Shown here: positions 1 through 7,473 of the stretch, one piece after another
How the letters are laid out: every line of letters starts with the position of its first letter
Position numbering within the stretch: position 1 is the first letter of the stretch
From: an uncultured Acetatifactor sp.
Lineage (GTDB): Bacteria > Bacillota > Clostridia > Lachnospirales > Lachnospiraceae
Direction of reading: 5' to 3'
DNA: 12,175 bases
Assembly (NCBI GenBank): GCA_910588225.1
Contig: CAJUQT010000075.1
Coordinates: 1 to 12,175, forward strand
Notes under the pieces: model-generated
Told to the model about the DNA's origin: nothing
Seen by the model: only the letters and a program-made list of their open reading frames with translations
The model's database searches: none
Translations under genes and position numbers: made by a program

Positions 1-7
1 ATTTATA

Positions 8-49
8 AAAAACCTGCCAAAAAGTCTTGACTTTTGTTAGCAGGTTTTT
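8..49 (+). terminator. Hairpin terminator, first of a tandem pair
   Basis: A perfect 10-bp stem (8-17 with 40-49) is continued inward by a nearly perfect AAAAGTC/GACTTTT pairing, giving one long hairpin. The 3' arm itself ends in five T. It most likely ends a gene lying left of the window. The A-rich 5' arm gives a T-rich tract on the other strand too, so it could work in both directions. Confidence 0.7.
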
Positions 50-62
50 ATGCCCATAATCA

Positions 63-108
63 GCCGCAGAAAGTACTCGCTGATGAGGATGCTTTCTGCG
101 GCATTTTT
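63..108 (+). terminator. Second hairpin terminator or leader hairpin
   Basis: A perfect 11-bp GC-rich stem (GCCGCAGAAAG at 63-73 with CTTTCTGCGGC at 92-102) has an 18-nt loop and is followed by ATTTTT (103-108). This is a classic rho-independent terminator shape. It may back up the first terminator. If a promoter lies between the two hairpins (a weak TTGTTA-15-CATAAT at 34-60 exists), it would instead sit in the leader of the gene at 174. Confidence 0.7.
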
Positions 109-159
109 GCGCCCGTTTTCGGGTATGGATTTGAGTGGAAAGCAGAAAAAAGAAAATAC

Positions 160-164
160 GGAGG
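160..164 (+). promoter_or_regulatory. Ribosome binding site deciding a TTG start
   Basis: GGAGG lies 9 nt before TTG at 174. The next in-frame ATG (228) has no comparable site and would delete the first beta strand of the GNAT fold, so the TTG start is preferred. Confidence 0.75.
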
Positions 165-173
165 TAGTAAGCA

Positions 174-1832
174 TTGAATATCAGTATCAGGAAGGAAATA
201 CCTGGAGATTACCGCATTGTGGAGGAGATGACACGTGAAGCATTTTGGGGAAGTATGGATCATCCGACCTGCGACGGAGAACATTTGCTGGTACACAAGT
301 TGAGGAAGCTGCCTGTTTTTGTGCCGGAACTTGATTTTGTGGCAGAAGTGGAAGGCGAAATTACAGGTCATATCATTTACAGTCTGGCAAAAGTAATGAC
401 GCCGGATCATGGGGAAATAGAGGTTTTGAATTTTGGTCCCCTCAGCGTTCATCCGGACTATAAAAGGAGGGGCGTGGGGGCGGCGTTGATGCGTCACTCT
501 ATTGCCGAGGCAGCCAGGTTGGGATACCGTGCAATCATTTTCTATGGGCATCCCGATTATTATCCGAGATTTGGATTCAGGAGAGCAGGCAGGTATGGCA
601 TTGTATCCGCCGACGGGAGCAGCCCGGACTCTCTGATGGCAATGGAACTGTACGACGGCGCTCTGGACGGTATCACGGGCCGGTATATCGAAGACGAAGT
701 CTATGAGGTTGATCCGAAGGAAATGGCGGAATTTGAAAAAGAGTTTCCTTACAAAGAACCGGTGCGGCTTCCGTCTGCTGAAATCCTGACCGATCGACTT
801 CCCGAAGGGGTAAAACAGACATTTGCGCAGCATGGAATCCGGTTTGTATCACAGCTGCAGCGGTTCAGCGGTGCAGAACTCCTGCGCTGGGAAGGGATAG
901 ATGAGCAGCTGCTTATCAGAATCAACGAAATACTGTCACAGCTGGGACAACCTTGTAAGCAGCTGCCTTCATCTTATATTCTGCAGCTTACCGAACTGGG
1001 AGTGCGGAATCCGGTTTGTTCGCTGATTCGATCAAAAGCCGGAATCTCTTTGTATCGCGTGGAATCAGAGGGAAGAAAACGGATTCTGAAGGTTTTTGAG
1101 AATCAGGAGGATGCCCGTGAAATTGACAATTATCTGATGCTGTCAAAGCTGGAAATACCAACTTTGCCGCTATTGGGTTACACAAAAAACGCAATACTGT
1201 TGCCTGATGTAGAGACAAGCGACGAATACCGGCTTGGAAAAGAAGATGATTTGAGTGATCCGAAGGTGGCAAGGGCCATTGCCGGATGGTACAGGATGCT
1301 TCATAAAAAAGGTCGTGCTTATCTTTCCGACAGGGAAATTCCTATGTATGACGAATCGGATCTGCTCATCGCAGACAATATGAAGGAAATCGCGGAAAAG
1401 ACCGGTACTGTGGAAAATGTGCTTTGGCAGATAATCAGAGAGAACTACGGCACAATCCGCAGCCGAATTGACGCTTTGCCCCGGACGCTGACATACAATG
1501 ACTTTTACTGGACGAATCTGATTGTGTCCCAAAACTGTGAAAGCGCGTTTATGTTTGATTATAATTTGCTGGGTAAGGGTATCGCTTACGGGGATATTCG
1601 CAATGTAACCAGCTCTCTTTCCAGGGAAGCGGCGGAAGCGTTCCTGCAGGAATACGGCGATGACATTGCTGAAGTGGAGAAAAAAGCAGATGTCTTTATT
1701 GCACCGCTCGTGACACTGGCCGGGGCCTGCAAGAGTGACACATTTCCTTCCTGGGCAAAAGCCTCGCTTGCGGAATTGAAAAACGGAGATATTTTAAGAC
1801 ATCTGAAAGAATGGCTATGTATGGAGGAATGA
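174..1832 (+). CDS. GNAT acetyltransferase / alpha-CTD-like / APH-kinase-like fusion protein
   Basis: The product is a 552-residue cytosolic protein that appears to hold three domains. Residues 1-165 are a YhbS-like GNAT N-acetyltransferase: the acetyl-CoA loop is RRGVGA (98-103) after the conserved GPLSVHP strand, and HPDYYPRFGF (126-135) is typical of the family. Residues 208-258 match the pattern of the RNA polymerase alpha C-terminal domain (a HhH-like fold): RLPEGVKQTF, GIRFVSQL, AELLRWEGI and a final ILSQLG. Residues 280-550 look like an aminoglycoside phosphotransferase/choline kinase fold: K306 in RILKVF, E316 in the next helix, a Brenner-type loop YNDFYWTN (D443, N448; the usual His before Asp is Asn) and metal-binding D462 in FDYN. 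The key kinase residues are therefore present. Acceptors for either activity are unknown; a self-protection or small-molecule modification role is inference only. The gene stands alone, with terminators upstream and the exporter promoter downstream. Confidence 0.85.
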   Translation: MNISIRKEIPGDYRIVEEMTREAFWGSMDHPTCDGEHLLVHKLRKLPVFVPELDFVAEVEGEITGHIIYSLAKVMTPDHGEIEVLNFGPLSVHPDYKRRGVGAALMRHSIAEAARLGYRAIIFYGHPDYYPRFGFRRAGRYGIVSADGSSPDSLMAMELYDGALDGITGRYIEDEVYEVDPKEMAEFEKEFPYKEPVRLPSAEILTDRLPEGVKQTFAQHGIRFVSQLQRFSGAELLRWEGIDEQLLIRINEILSQLGQPCKQLPSSYILQLTELGVRNPVCSLIRSKAGISLYRVESEGRKRILKVFENQEDAREIDNYLMLSKLEIPTLPLLGYTKNAILLPDVETSDEYRLGKEDDLSDPKVARAIAGWYRMLHKKGRAYLSDREIPMYDESDLLIADNMKEIAEKTGTVENVLWQIIRENYGTIRSRIDALPRTLTYNDFYWTNLIVSQNCESAFMFDYNLLGKGIAYGDIRNVTSSLSREAAEAFLQEYGDDIAEVEKKADVFIAPLVTLAGACKSDTFPSWAKASLAELKNGDILRHLKEWLCMEE

Positions 1833-1911
1833 GGATGCGCTGTCATTGTCTCCTTGGAGAGGAATAAGCTTTCTGTGACAGTATTTTTCCAGTTTTTTTA
1901 TGCTTTTTTAA

Positions 1912-1940
1912 TTGCAATGGCACAGTGTGGTTACTATAAT
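1912..1940 (+). promoter_or_regulatory. Sigma-A-type promoter of the ABC exporter operon
   Basis: TTGCAA (1912-1917) is followed by a 17-nt spacer and a perfect TATAAT (1935-1940). Transcription would start near 1947, leaving about 58 nt of leader before the ATG at 2005. A T-rich stretch and a weak CTGTCA/TGACAG pairing (1840-1845 with 1876-1881) lie just upstream and may loosely end the preceding gene. No MarR or TetR gene is adjacent, although such regulators often precede exporters of this type. Confidence 0.7.
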
Positions 1941-2004
1941 GTAAGAACGCCTGTGGTGGAAGAAACTGGGACTGCTTTTCCGGCAGGCGCGGAAGGAGAC
2001 TGGT

Positions 2005-4314
2005 ATGCTGAAAATTTTCAAATACTTAAAAGAATCCAAATGGTCTGTACTGGCGATCATAGTACTTCTGATTGTGCAGGCATACTGCGATCTGGCACTG
2101 CCGCAGTATACGGCGGATATCGTGGATGTGGGTATCGGGCAGAAGGGAATCGAAGGCCTGGTTCCGGAGCATATGAGGGAATCTGCTTTCGAATCACTTG
2201 CCATGTTTCTGACCGGGGAGGAAAGGGAACAAATGGCCTCCGCCTATGAGCAGACGGAGGATGGGAGCTATGTCTTCCGGGGAGGCCAGGAGGAGAAAGA
2301 GGCACTGAATGAAAGTATGGGGCTGGCACTGCTGCTTGTGTCCATGATGGAATCCGGAGGGACTGGGGACATCTTCGGTATGTCGGAGTTTGATGGGACT
2401 GTGGGCATTTCCGGGATGCCGGGAGTCGGTGTGGCTGGTGGAAATGCCGTTGCGCCGGAGGATAACGGTATGGCGGCAACTGAAGCGGCTGAGGCACCGG
2501 AGGGCAATGTGCCGGCAGGCGGCGTGATGCCGGAACTGACAGGTGAACTGACCGATGCGCAGATTTTGGCCGTACGGGAGCAGCTTTTACAAAGTCTGGG
2601 AGATACAGCCGAAACTGTGGCGGCCCAGAAGGCGGTGCTTTTCATTCAGCAGGAGTATGAACAGCTGGGTATGGATTTGGGCAGGATTCAGAGGAATTAT
2701 CTGTACAGAACCGGCGGTATGATGCTGGTCTATTCGGTGGTGATGATGGCGACAGCCATACTGGTAGGGCTGCTGGCGGCCAGAATCGGCGCAAAGCTGG
2801 GGCTGAATCTGCGGGAGCGTGTTTTCACAAAGGTGGTATCCTTCTCTCATGCGGAGATGGAGCAGTTTTCCACAGCATCCCTGATTACCAGGAGCACCAA
2901 TGACATCCAGCAGGTGCAGATGGTGGTGGTCATGATGCTGAGGATGGTGGTGTATGCGCCGATTATCGGTATCGGCGGCGTGGTGAAGGTGCTTCGGACC
3001 AGAACCGGCATGGGATGGATTATTGTGGTGGCGGTGGTGCTGATCCTGGCGCTGGTGGGTGTGCTGATGGCTGTGGCCATGCCGAAATTCAAGAAGATGC
3101 AGACCCTGGTGGACCGGATGAATCTGGTGTCACGGGAAATTCTGACAGGTGTTCCGGTAATTCGTGCTTTCAGCCGGGAAAAATTCGAAGAAGCGCGTTT
3201 CGACAGAGCCAACAGAGATCTGATGCAGACCCAGCTTTTCACCAATCGCGTCATGAACGTGATGATGCCGGTGATGATGCTGATTATGAACGGTATCAGC
3301 ATCATGATTGTGTGGTTTGGCGCAAAGGGAATTGACATGGGAAATCTGATGGTGGGGGATATGCTGGCATTTATCACTTACACCATGCAGATTGTAATGT
3401 CTTTCCTGATGTTGACCATGATCTCTGTCATGCTGCCCAGAGCAGGTGTGGCTGCCGGGCGCATTGAGGAGGTAATCGGAACACAGGCCGGAGTGCGGGA
3501 CAAAGACCAGGTACAGGACGACAGACTGAAAAGCCCGGAAGGTGTGCTGGCATTTGAAGATGTGTCCTTCCGATATCCGGGGGCGGATGAGGATGCCCTG
3601 GAACATCTGACCTTTATGGCCCGGCCCGGAGAGACCACGGCCATTATCGGCAGTACCGGCTGCGGCAAGTCCACTTTGCTGAACCTGATTCCGCGCTTTT
3701 ACGATGTGACGGCAGGGCGGATTACCATAGATGGGGTGGATATCCGGGATGTGTCTCAGCATAAGCTGCGAAGTCTCCTGGGCTATGTGCCACAGAAGGC
3801 AGTGCTGTTTTCCGGGGATATTGCCTCTAATCTGAAATTCGGCGGCGCATGGAAAGAGGGCATTCCGGATATCAGCGACAGACAGATGAGGGAAGCGGCG
3901 GAGATTGCTCAGGCCACGGAATTCATAGAGAGCAAACCGGACAGGTATCACAGTGAGATATCTCAGGGCGGTACCAATGTATCCGGAGGACAGAAGCAGA
4001 GGCTGTCCATTGCAAGGGCTATTGCAAAAGCGCCGAAGATTTTTCTGTTTGACGACAGCTTTTCGGCGTTGGATTACAAGACGGATGTGACGCTACGGAA
4101 AGCGCTGCGTGAGAAGACTGCGGATGCCACCGTGATCATCGTGGCCCAGCGCATCAGCACAATTCTGCATGCGGACCGGATTATTGTGCTGGACGAGGGC
4201 AGGATCGCAGGTATGGGCACTCACAGTGAACTGCTGCGGGAGTGTGGGGCTTACAGAGAAATCGCCAGGTCACAGTTGTCGGAAGCAGAGCTGGAGGGAG
4301 GTGCGTCAATATGA
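2005..4314 (+). CDS. Heterodimeric ABC exporter, degenerate-site subunit with giant extracellular loop
   Basis: This is a 769-residue fused permease/ATPase of the type IV (ABCB-like) exporter family, probably paired with the next gene in the inner membrane. AAGGAG (1993-1998) lies 6 nt before ATG. TM1 is about 14-33 and TM2 about 237-258; four more helices follow, around 308-327, 337-358, 417-438 and 455-476. The nucleotide-binding domain has an A-loop Tyr (Y524), Walker A GSTGCGKST (549-557), Q-loop Q597, signature NVSGGQ (658-663) and Walker B IFLFDD (679-684). The catalytic Glu is replaced by D684 and the switch His by Q715 (AQRIST), as in TM287- or BmrC-type partners. About 200 residues lie between TM1 and TM2, where the family usually has a short loop; residues 115-185 are rich in Gly, Ala, Pro and Met. 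The substrate cannot be read from sequence; drugs, lipids or peptides are all possible. Confidence 0.92.
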   Translation: MLKIFKYLKESKWSVLAIIVLLIVQAYCDLALPQYTADIVDVGIGQKGIEGLVPEHMRESAFESLAMFLTGEEREQMASAYEQTEDGSYVFRGGQEEKEALNESMGLALLLVSMMESGGTGDIFGMSEFDGTVGISGMPGVGVAGGNAVAPEDNGMAATEAAEAPEGNVPAGGVMPELTGELTDAQILAVREQLLQSLGDTAETVAAQKAVLFIQQEYEQLGMDLGRIQRNYLYRTGGMMLVYSVVMMATAILVGLLAARIGAKLGLNLRERVFTKVVSFSHAEMEQFSTASLITRSTNDIQQVQMVVVMMLRMVVYAPIIGIGGVVKVLRTRTGMGWIIVVAVVLILALVGVLMAVAMPKFKKMQTLVDRMNLVSREILTGVPVIRAFSREKFEEARFDRANRDLMQTQLFTNRVMNVMMPVMMLIMNGISIMIVWFGAKGIDMGNLMVGDMLAFITYTMQIVMSFLMLTMISVMLPRAGVAAGRIEEVIGTQAGVRDKDQVQDDRLKSPEGVLAFEDVSFRYPGADEDALEHLTFMARPGETTAIIGSTGCGKSTLLNLIPRFYDVTAGRITIDGVDIRDVSQHKLRSLLGYVPQKAVLFSGDIASNLKFGGAWKEGIPDISDRQMREAAEIAQATEFIESKPDRYHSEISQGGTNVSGGQKQRLSIARAIAKAPKIFLFDDSFSALDYKTDVTLRKALREKTADATVIIVAQRISTILHADRIIVLDEGRIAGMGTHSELLRECGAYREIARSQLSEAELEGGASI

Positions 4315-6419
4315 GTGAAGAGAAGAAGAGGTCTGGCGATTCCGGGCCCGGTGAAACTGTCAGAGATGAGAAGCCGGCCCGGAATCCGCAGGCGGTTCGG
4401 CGGCCTCATGGTCCCCATGGCGGTATGATGCCGGGAGAAAAGGCGAAAGATTTTAAAGGAACTGCTTCAAAACTGATTGCTTATATGGGCAAATATAAGA
4501 TTGCACTGATTACCGTGATGATTTTTGCGGCAGGCAGTACCGTTTTCACTATCATTGGCCCAAAAGTGCTGGCGAAAGCCACCACGGAGCTGTTTAACGG
4601 CATGATGGCCAAATTTACTGGCACCGGAGGAATCAACTTTCAGAGGATTGGGCGTATACTGATTCTGCTTTTGGGGCTGTATGGGCTCAGTGCGCTGCTG
4701 TCCTTTATTCAGGGGCTGGTGATGACGGAGGTGTCTCAGAAGCTCTGCTATCGGTTCCGAAAGGAGATTTCTGAGAAAATTAACCGGATGCCCATGGCAT
4801 ATTTTGAATCCAGGACGGTGGGAGAAGTGTTGTCACGCATCACAAATGATGTGGATACTCTGGGGCAGAGCCTGAGCCAGAGCATTACCACGCTGATTAC
4901 CTCTGTGGCCACCATTGTGGGAATTCTGATTATGATGTTGTCTATCAGTCCGCTGATGACCCTGATTGCGCTGGTGATTCTGCCAGTATCCGGAGGGCTC
5001 ATCGGTGTGGTGATTAAGCATTCTCAGAAATATTTCATTGCCCAGCAGACCTACCTGGGGAAAATTAACGGACAAATTGAAGAAGTGTACAGCGGACAGA
5101 ATATCATCAAAGCTTTTAACCGGGAAGCAGTAAGCCTGGCAGAGTTCGGTGAGACCAATAAAATCCTGTATCAGAGTGCGTGGAAATCCCAGTTTATCTC
5201 CGGCATGATGCAGCCTGTGATGACATTTGTGGGAAATCTGGGCTATGTGGCGGTGGCTGTCAGCGGCAGTATGCTGGCTATACAAGGCATCATCGAGGTG
5301 GGAGAGATTCAGGCGTTCATTCAGTATGTAAAGAATTTCACCCAGCCCATTACCCAGGTGGCCCAGGTTTCCAATATGTTCCAGTCCACGGCAGCGGCAG
5401 CGGAACGAGTCTTTGAGTTTCTGGAGGAGCCGGAGGAGGATGTAATGGCGGGACGGGTATCCGGGGACGCTGTGGACGGCGGGAATCTGAGAGAGGGAGC
5501 CGTGGCGGGGAATTTTGCGAAGGAATGTCCCGGGGCGGAAGGGAAAACTGGAAACTTTGCCGAAGTATGCTCTGGGGGCGGAAAGGAAACGAAACATTCC
5601 GCAGGGGAAGATTCTGCGGGAGGAATGGAAGCAGGAAATTCCGGAGAAAAAGGTTCCACAGGGAAAATGCAGGGTGCCGTCTCCTTCGAGCGTGTGAAGT
5701 TCGGCTATCAGCCGGATAAGGTGATCATCCACGATTTCAGCTGTCAGGTAAAGCCGGGACAGATGGTGGCCATTGTAGGGCCTACTGGCGCGGGTAAGAC
5801 CACCATGGTAAAGCTGCTGATGCGGTTCTATGATGTGAACAGCGGTGCCATACGGGTGGACGGACAGGATATCAGAGACTTCAACAGAAGCGAACTGAGG
5901 GAGAACTTCGGCATGGTGCTGCAGGACACCTGGCTTTTTCATGGGACTATTATGGAGAATATCCGTTATGGCAGACTGGATGCCACAGACGAGGAAGTCA
6001 TTGCCGCGGCAAAGGCGGCTCATGTTCACCGTTTTATTCAGACCCTCCCCGGAGGATATCAGATGGAGCTGGGAGAGGACGCTTCGAATGTGTCCCAGGG
6101 ACAGAAGCAGCTGCTTACTATTGCCCGGGCAATTCTGGCGGATAATCCCATATTGATTCTGGACGAGGCCACCAGCTCTGTGGATACCAGAACGGAAATC
6201 AGGATTCAGAAGGCCATGAACAATCTGATGAAGGGACGGACCAGCTTTGTCATTGCCCACAGGCTTTCCACCATCCGGGACGCGGATGTGATTCTGGTCA
6301 TGAAGGACGGAGATATTGTGGAGCAGGGGAATCACGATGAGCTGCTGGCCAGAGGCGGATTTTATGCGGAACTGTACAATGCACAGTTCGAGGGAAGGGC
6401 CGGGGTGGAGCCGGCGTGA
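4311..6419 (+). CDS. Heterodimeric ABC exporter, catalytic-site subunit
   Basis: This 702-residue partner starts at the ATG in the ATGA overlap with the previous stop, with GGAGG (4297-4301) 9 nt upstream. A longer GTG-started reading from 4242 is possible but would lie inside the upstream gene and has no better site. The charged N-terminal tail (1-48), with HGPHGGMMPGEKAKDFKG at its end, is typical of such partners. The transmembrane region spans about 60-345. The nucleotide-binding domain has A-loop Y466, Walker A GPTGAGKTT (490-498), Q538, Walker B ILILDE with catalytic E619, and switch H650. Its signature is VSQGQ (594-598) instead of SGGQ. That degenerate signature would face the degenerate Walker site of the first subunit, leaving one fully competent ATP site per dimer. 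The linker between the two halves (about 376-453) is expanded by roughly 14-residue repeats. Tight overlap with the first gene implies translational coupling and a 1:1 complex. Confidence 0.93.
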   Translation: MSEEKKRSGDSGPGETVRDEKPARNPQAVRRPHGPHGGMMPGEKAKDFKGTASKLIAYMGKYKIALITVMIFAAGSTVFTIIGPKVLAKATTELFNGMMAKFTGTGGINFQRIGRILILLLGLYGLSALLSFIQGLVMTEVSQKLCYRFRKEISEKINRMPMAYFESRTVGEVLSRITNDVDTLGQSLSQSITTLITSVATIVGILIMMLSISPLMTLIALVILPVSGGLIGVVIKHSQKYFIAQQTYLGKINGQIEEVYSGQNIIKAFNREAVSLAEFGETNKILYQSAWKSQFISGMMQPVMTFVGNLGYVAVAVSGSMLAIQGIIEVGEIQAFIQYVKNFTQPITQVAQVSNMFQSTAAAAERVFEFLEEPEEDVMAGRVSGDAVDGGNLREGAVAGNFAKECPGAEGKTGNFAEVCSGGGKETKHSAGEDSAGGMEAGNSGEKGSTGKMQGAVSFERVKFGYQPDKVIIHDFSCQVKPGQMVAIVGPTGAGKTTMVKLLMRFYDVNSGAIRVDGQDIRDFNRSELRENFGMVLQDTWLFHGTIMENIRYGRLDATDEEVIAAAKAAHVHRFIQTLPGGYQMELGEDASNVSQGQKQLLTIARAILADNPILILDEATSSVDTRTEIRIQKAMNNLMKGRTSFVIAHRLSTIRDADVILVMKDGDIVEQGNHDELLARGGFYAELYNAQFEGRAGVEPA
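5481..5675 (+). repeat. Degenerate 42-bp (14-codon) tandem repeat in ABC linker
   Basis: Four consecutive 14-codon units start at 5508, 5550, 5592 and 5634. They read GNFAKECPGAEGKT, GNFAEVCSGGGKET, KHSAGEDSAGGMEA and GNSGEKGSTGKMQG. A partial unit GNLREGAVA precedes them (5481-5507). Units 1 and 2 are clearly alike; units 3 and 4 are more diverged. The period is a multiple of three, so copy-number change would alter linker length without breaking the frame. All three plus-strand frames stay open here, consistent with weak constraint. Confidence 0.6.
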
Positions 6420-6449
6420 TGAGATGGCTGTCTGCACTGTGCGAAGGAG

Positions 6450-6506
6450 GGGCAGGTATCTGCATTTGGTGAATGTCACGGGAATCTGCAGTGCAGATAT
6501 CTGTCT
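6450..6506 (+). other. Intergenic 15-bp stem-loop after the exporter operon
   Basis: Bases 6450-6464 pair with 6492-6506 over 15 bp including three G-U pairs, with a 27-nt loop. No T-run follows, so it is not a standard terminator. It may stabilise the 3' end of the exporter mRNA or end transcription weakly. No other terminator is visible between 6419 and the hpf promoter. Confidence 0.45.
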
Positions 6507-6554
6507 GAATTGCTGTGAAGTATAATTTAAATTCCTGAAAAAATTGTTAAGTTG

Positions 6555-6584
6555 TTGCAAAATCATATGCCAACGTGCTATAAT
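6555..6584 (+). promoter_or_regulatory. Extended -10 promoter of hpf
   Basis: TTGCAA (6555-6560), an 18-nt spacer and TATAAT (6579-6584) preceded by TGC (extended -10, TGn) form a strong vegetative promoter. The start would be near 6591, leaving a leader of about 40 nt. No sigma-B or sigma-H type element was seen, so growth-phase control is not evident from the sequence. Confidence 0.75.
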
Positions 6585-6631
6585 GAATGTGCAAAAGTAG
6601 TAAATATTAACAGCGGAAAGGGATGATGCAT

Positions 6632-7159
6632 ATGAAGTTTATTATTTTAGGCAGAAATCTGGAGGTGACGCCAGGATTGAGGGCAGCGGTGGAGGACAAA
6701 ATAGGTAAGCTGGCTAAATACTTCAATCCCGATACAGAAGTACATGTAACCCTGAGTGTGGAGAAAGAACGTCAGAAAATTGAGGTAACCATTCCGGTAA
6801 AGGGCAATATCATCCGCTCCGAACAGGTCAGCAACGATATGTATGTCTCCATCGATCTGGTGGAGGAGATTATCGAGAGGCAGCTGAAGAAATACAAGGC
6901 CAAAATTGTGGACAAGCAGCAGGGCGCCGGTTCGTTCAGCAAAATGTATGTGGAAAACGACTATATGGAGGACGAGGATATCAAGATTGTCCGCACCAAG
7001 AAGTTCGATATCAAACCCATGTATGCGGAGGATGCCTGTATCCAGATGGAACTGCTGGGGCATAATTTCTTCGTGTTCATCAACGCAGAGACAGATCAGG
7101 TGAATGTGGTGTACAAAAGAAAGGGTGATACTTACGGACTGATTGAGCCGGAGGTGTAG
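6632..7159 (+). CDS. hpf: Long-form ribosome hibernation promoting factor (HPF/RaiA family)
   Basis: The product is a 175-residue cytosolic protein that binds the 30S decoding region and drives 100S ribosome dimers in stationary phase or stress. The S30AE domain is about 2-97, beginning MKFIILGRNLEVTPGL with the family's acidic/basic helices (VEDKIGKLAKYF, VEEIIERQLKKYK). A short linker leads to the C-terminal dimerisation domain, about 119-175 (VRTKKFDIKPM, then EDACIQMELLGHNFFVF and a final YGLIEPEV). The two-domain layout and length fit long HPF of Firmicutes. Three ATG codons compete: 6623, 6626 and 6632. AAAGGG (6617-6622) is 9 nt from 6632 but directly abuts 6623, so 6632 is chosen. It is a single-gene unit with its own promoter and terminator. 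Confidence 0.95.
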   Translation: MKFIILGRNLEVTPGLRAAVEDKIGKLAKYFNPDTEVHVTLSVEKERQKIEVTIPVKGNIIRSEQVSNDMYVSIDLVEEIIERQLKKYKAKIVDKQQGAGSFSKMYVENDYMEDEDIKIVRTKKFDIKPMYAEDACIQMELLGHNFFVFINAETDQVNVVYKRKGDTYGLIEPEV

Positions 7160-7257
7160 GCGGCGGAAGCTGCCGGCGCCGTGAGAGGCCGTCGGAGCCT
7201 TAAGGACATCCGGAGAATGGACAGATGACTGTGAAGTCGGTTTAAGTGGGATCAGAT

Positions 7258-7327
7258 AAAGTCCGGCAGAGGCTGCGCTGTAATGAAAAAGCGCATGTTC
7301 CTGCCGGACTTTGTATTTTCCTTTTTG
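7258..7327 (+). terminator. Strong rho-independent terminator of hpf
   Basis: A perfect 12-bp stem (AAAGTCCGGCAG at 7258-7269 with CTGCCGGACTTT at 7301-7312) encloses a smaller TGCGC/GCGCA hairpin (7274-7278 with 7291-7295). It is followed by a T-rich tail (7313-7327). Confidence 0.85.
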
Positions 7328-7372
7328 TGAAATCAAATTGACGGGAATTATAAACACTTTGTACGGCTTCTG

Positions 7373-7403
7373 TTTATTTTTGGACGAAAGACTCCGATAT
7401 AAT
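7373..7403 (+). promoter_or_regulatory. Probable promoter of the coiled-coil gene
   Basis: A perfect TATAAT (7398-7403) has no good -35 box at normal spacing. It overlaps TCCGATAT (7393-7400), close to the sigma-D/FliA -10 element GCCGATAT. The -35 for that factor (TAAA) is not matched; TTTA at 7373-7376 has about the right spacing. The sigma factor is left open. The leader would be about 65 nt. Apart from the hpf terminator and this element, the 314-nt gap 7160-7473 shows nothing else recognisable. Confidence 0.45.
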
Positions 7404-7473
7404 AGAAAAGGCTCATAAAACGCAAGGACGCGTTTAACGCAGGAATGCGGCAAGCAGACAAGGGGGTCACGAC

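Noticed and set aside
60..833. 257-codon minus-strand frame over the GNAT part
   Set aside because: It is antisense to the GNAT domain; Cys/His/Phe-rich with no conserved motif.
1854..2249. TTG-started 131-codon frame with a hydrophobic start
   Set aside because: It overlaps the exporter promoter and the first 245 nt of the ABC gene; the later part is out-of-frame ABC sequence and the hydrophobic start comes from a T-rich stretch.
3130..3951. 273-codon open frame on the minus strand
   Set aside because: It is a shadow of the first ABC subunit, with no coherent domain.
4833..6566. 577-codon open frame on the minus strand
   Set aside because: It lies antisense to the clear ABC subunit; the product is His/Leu/Arg-rich with no domain, as expected from codon bias of the real gene.
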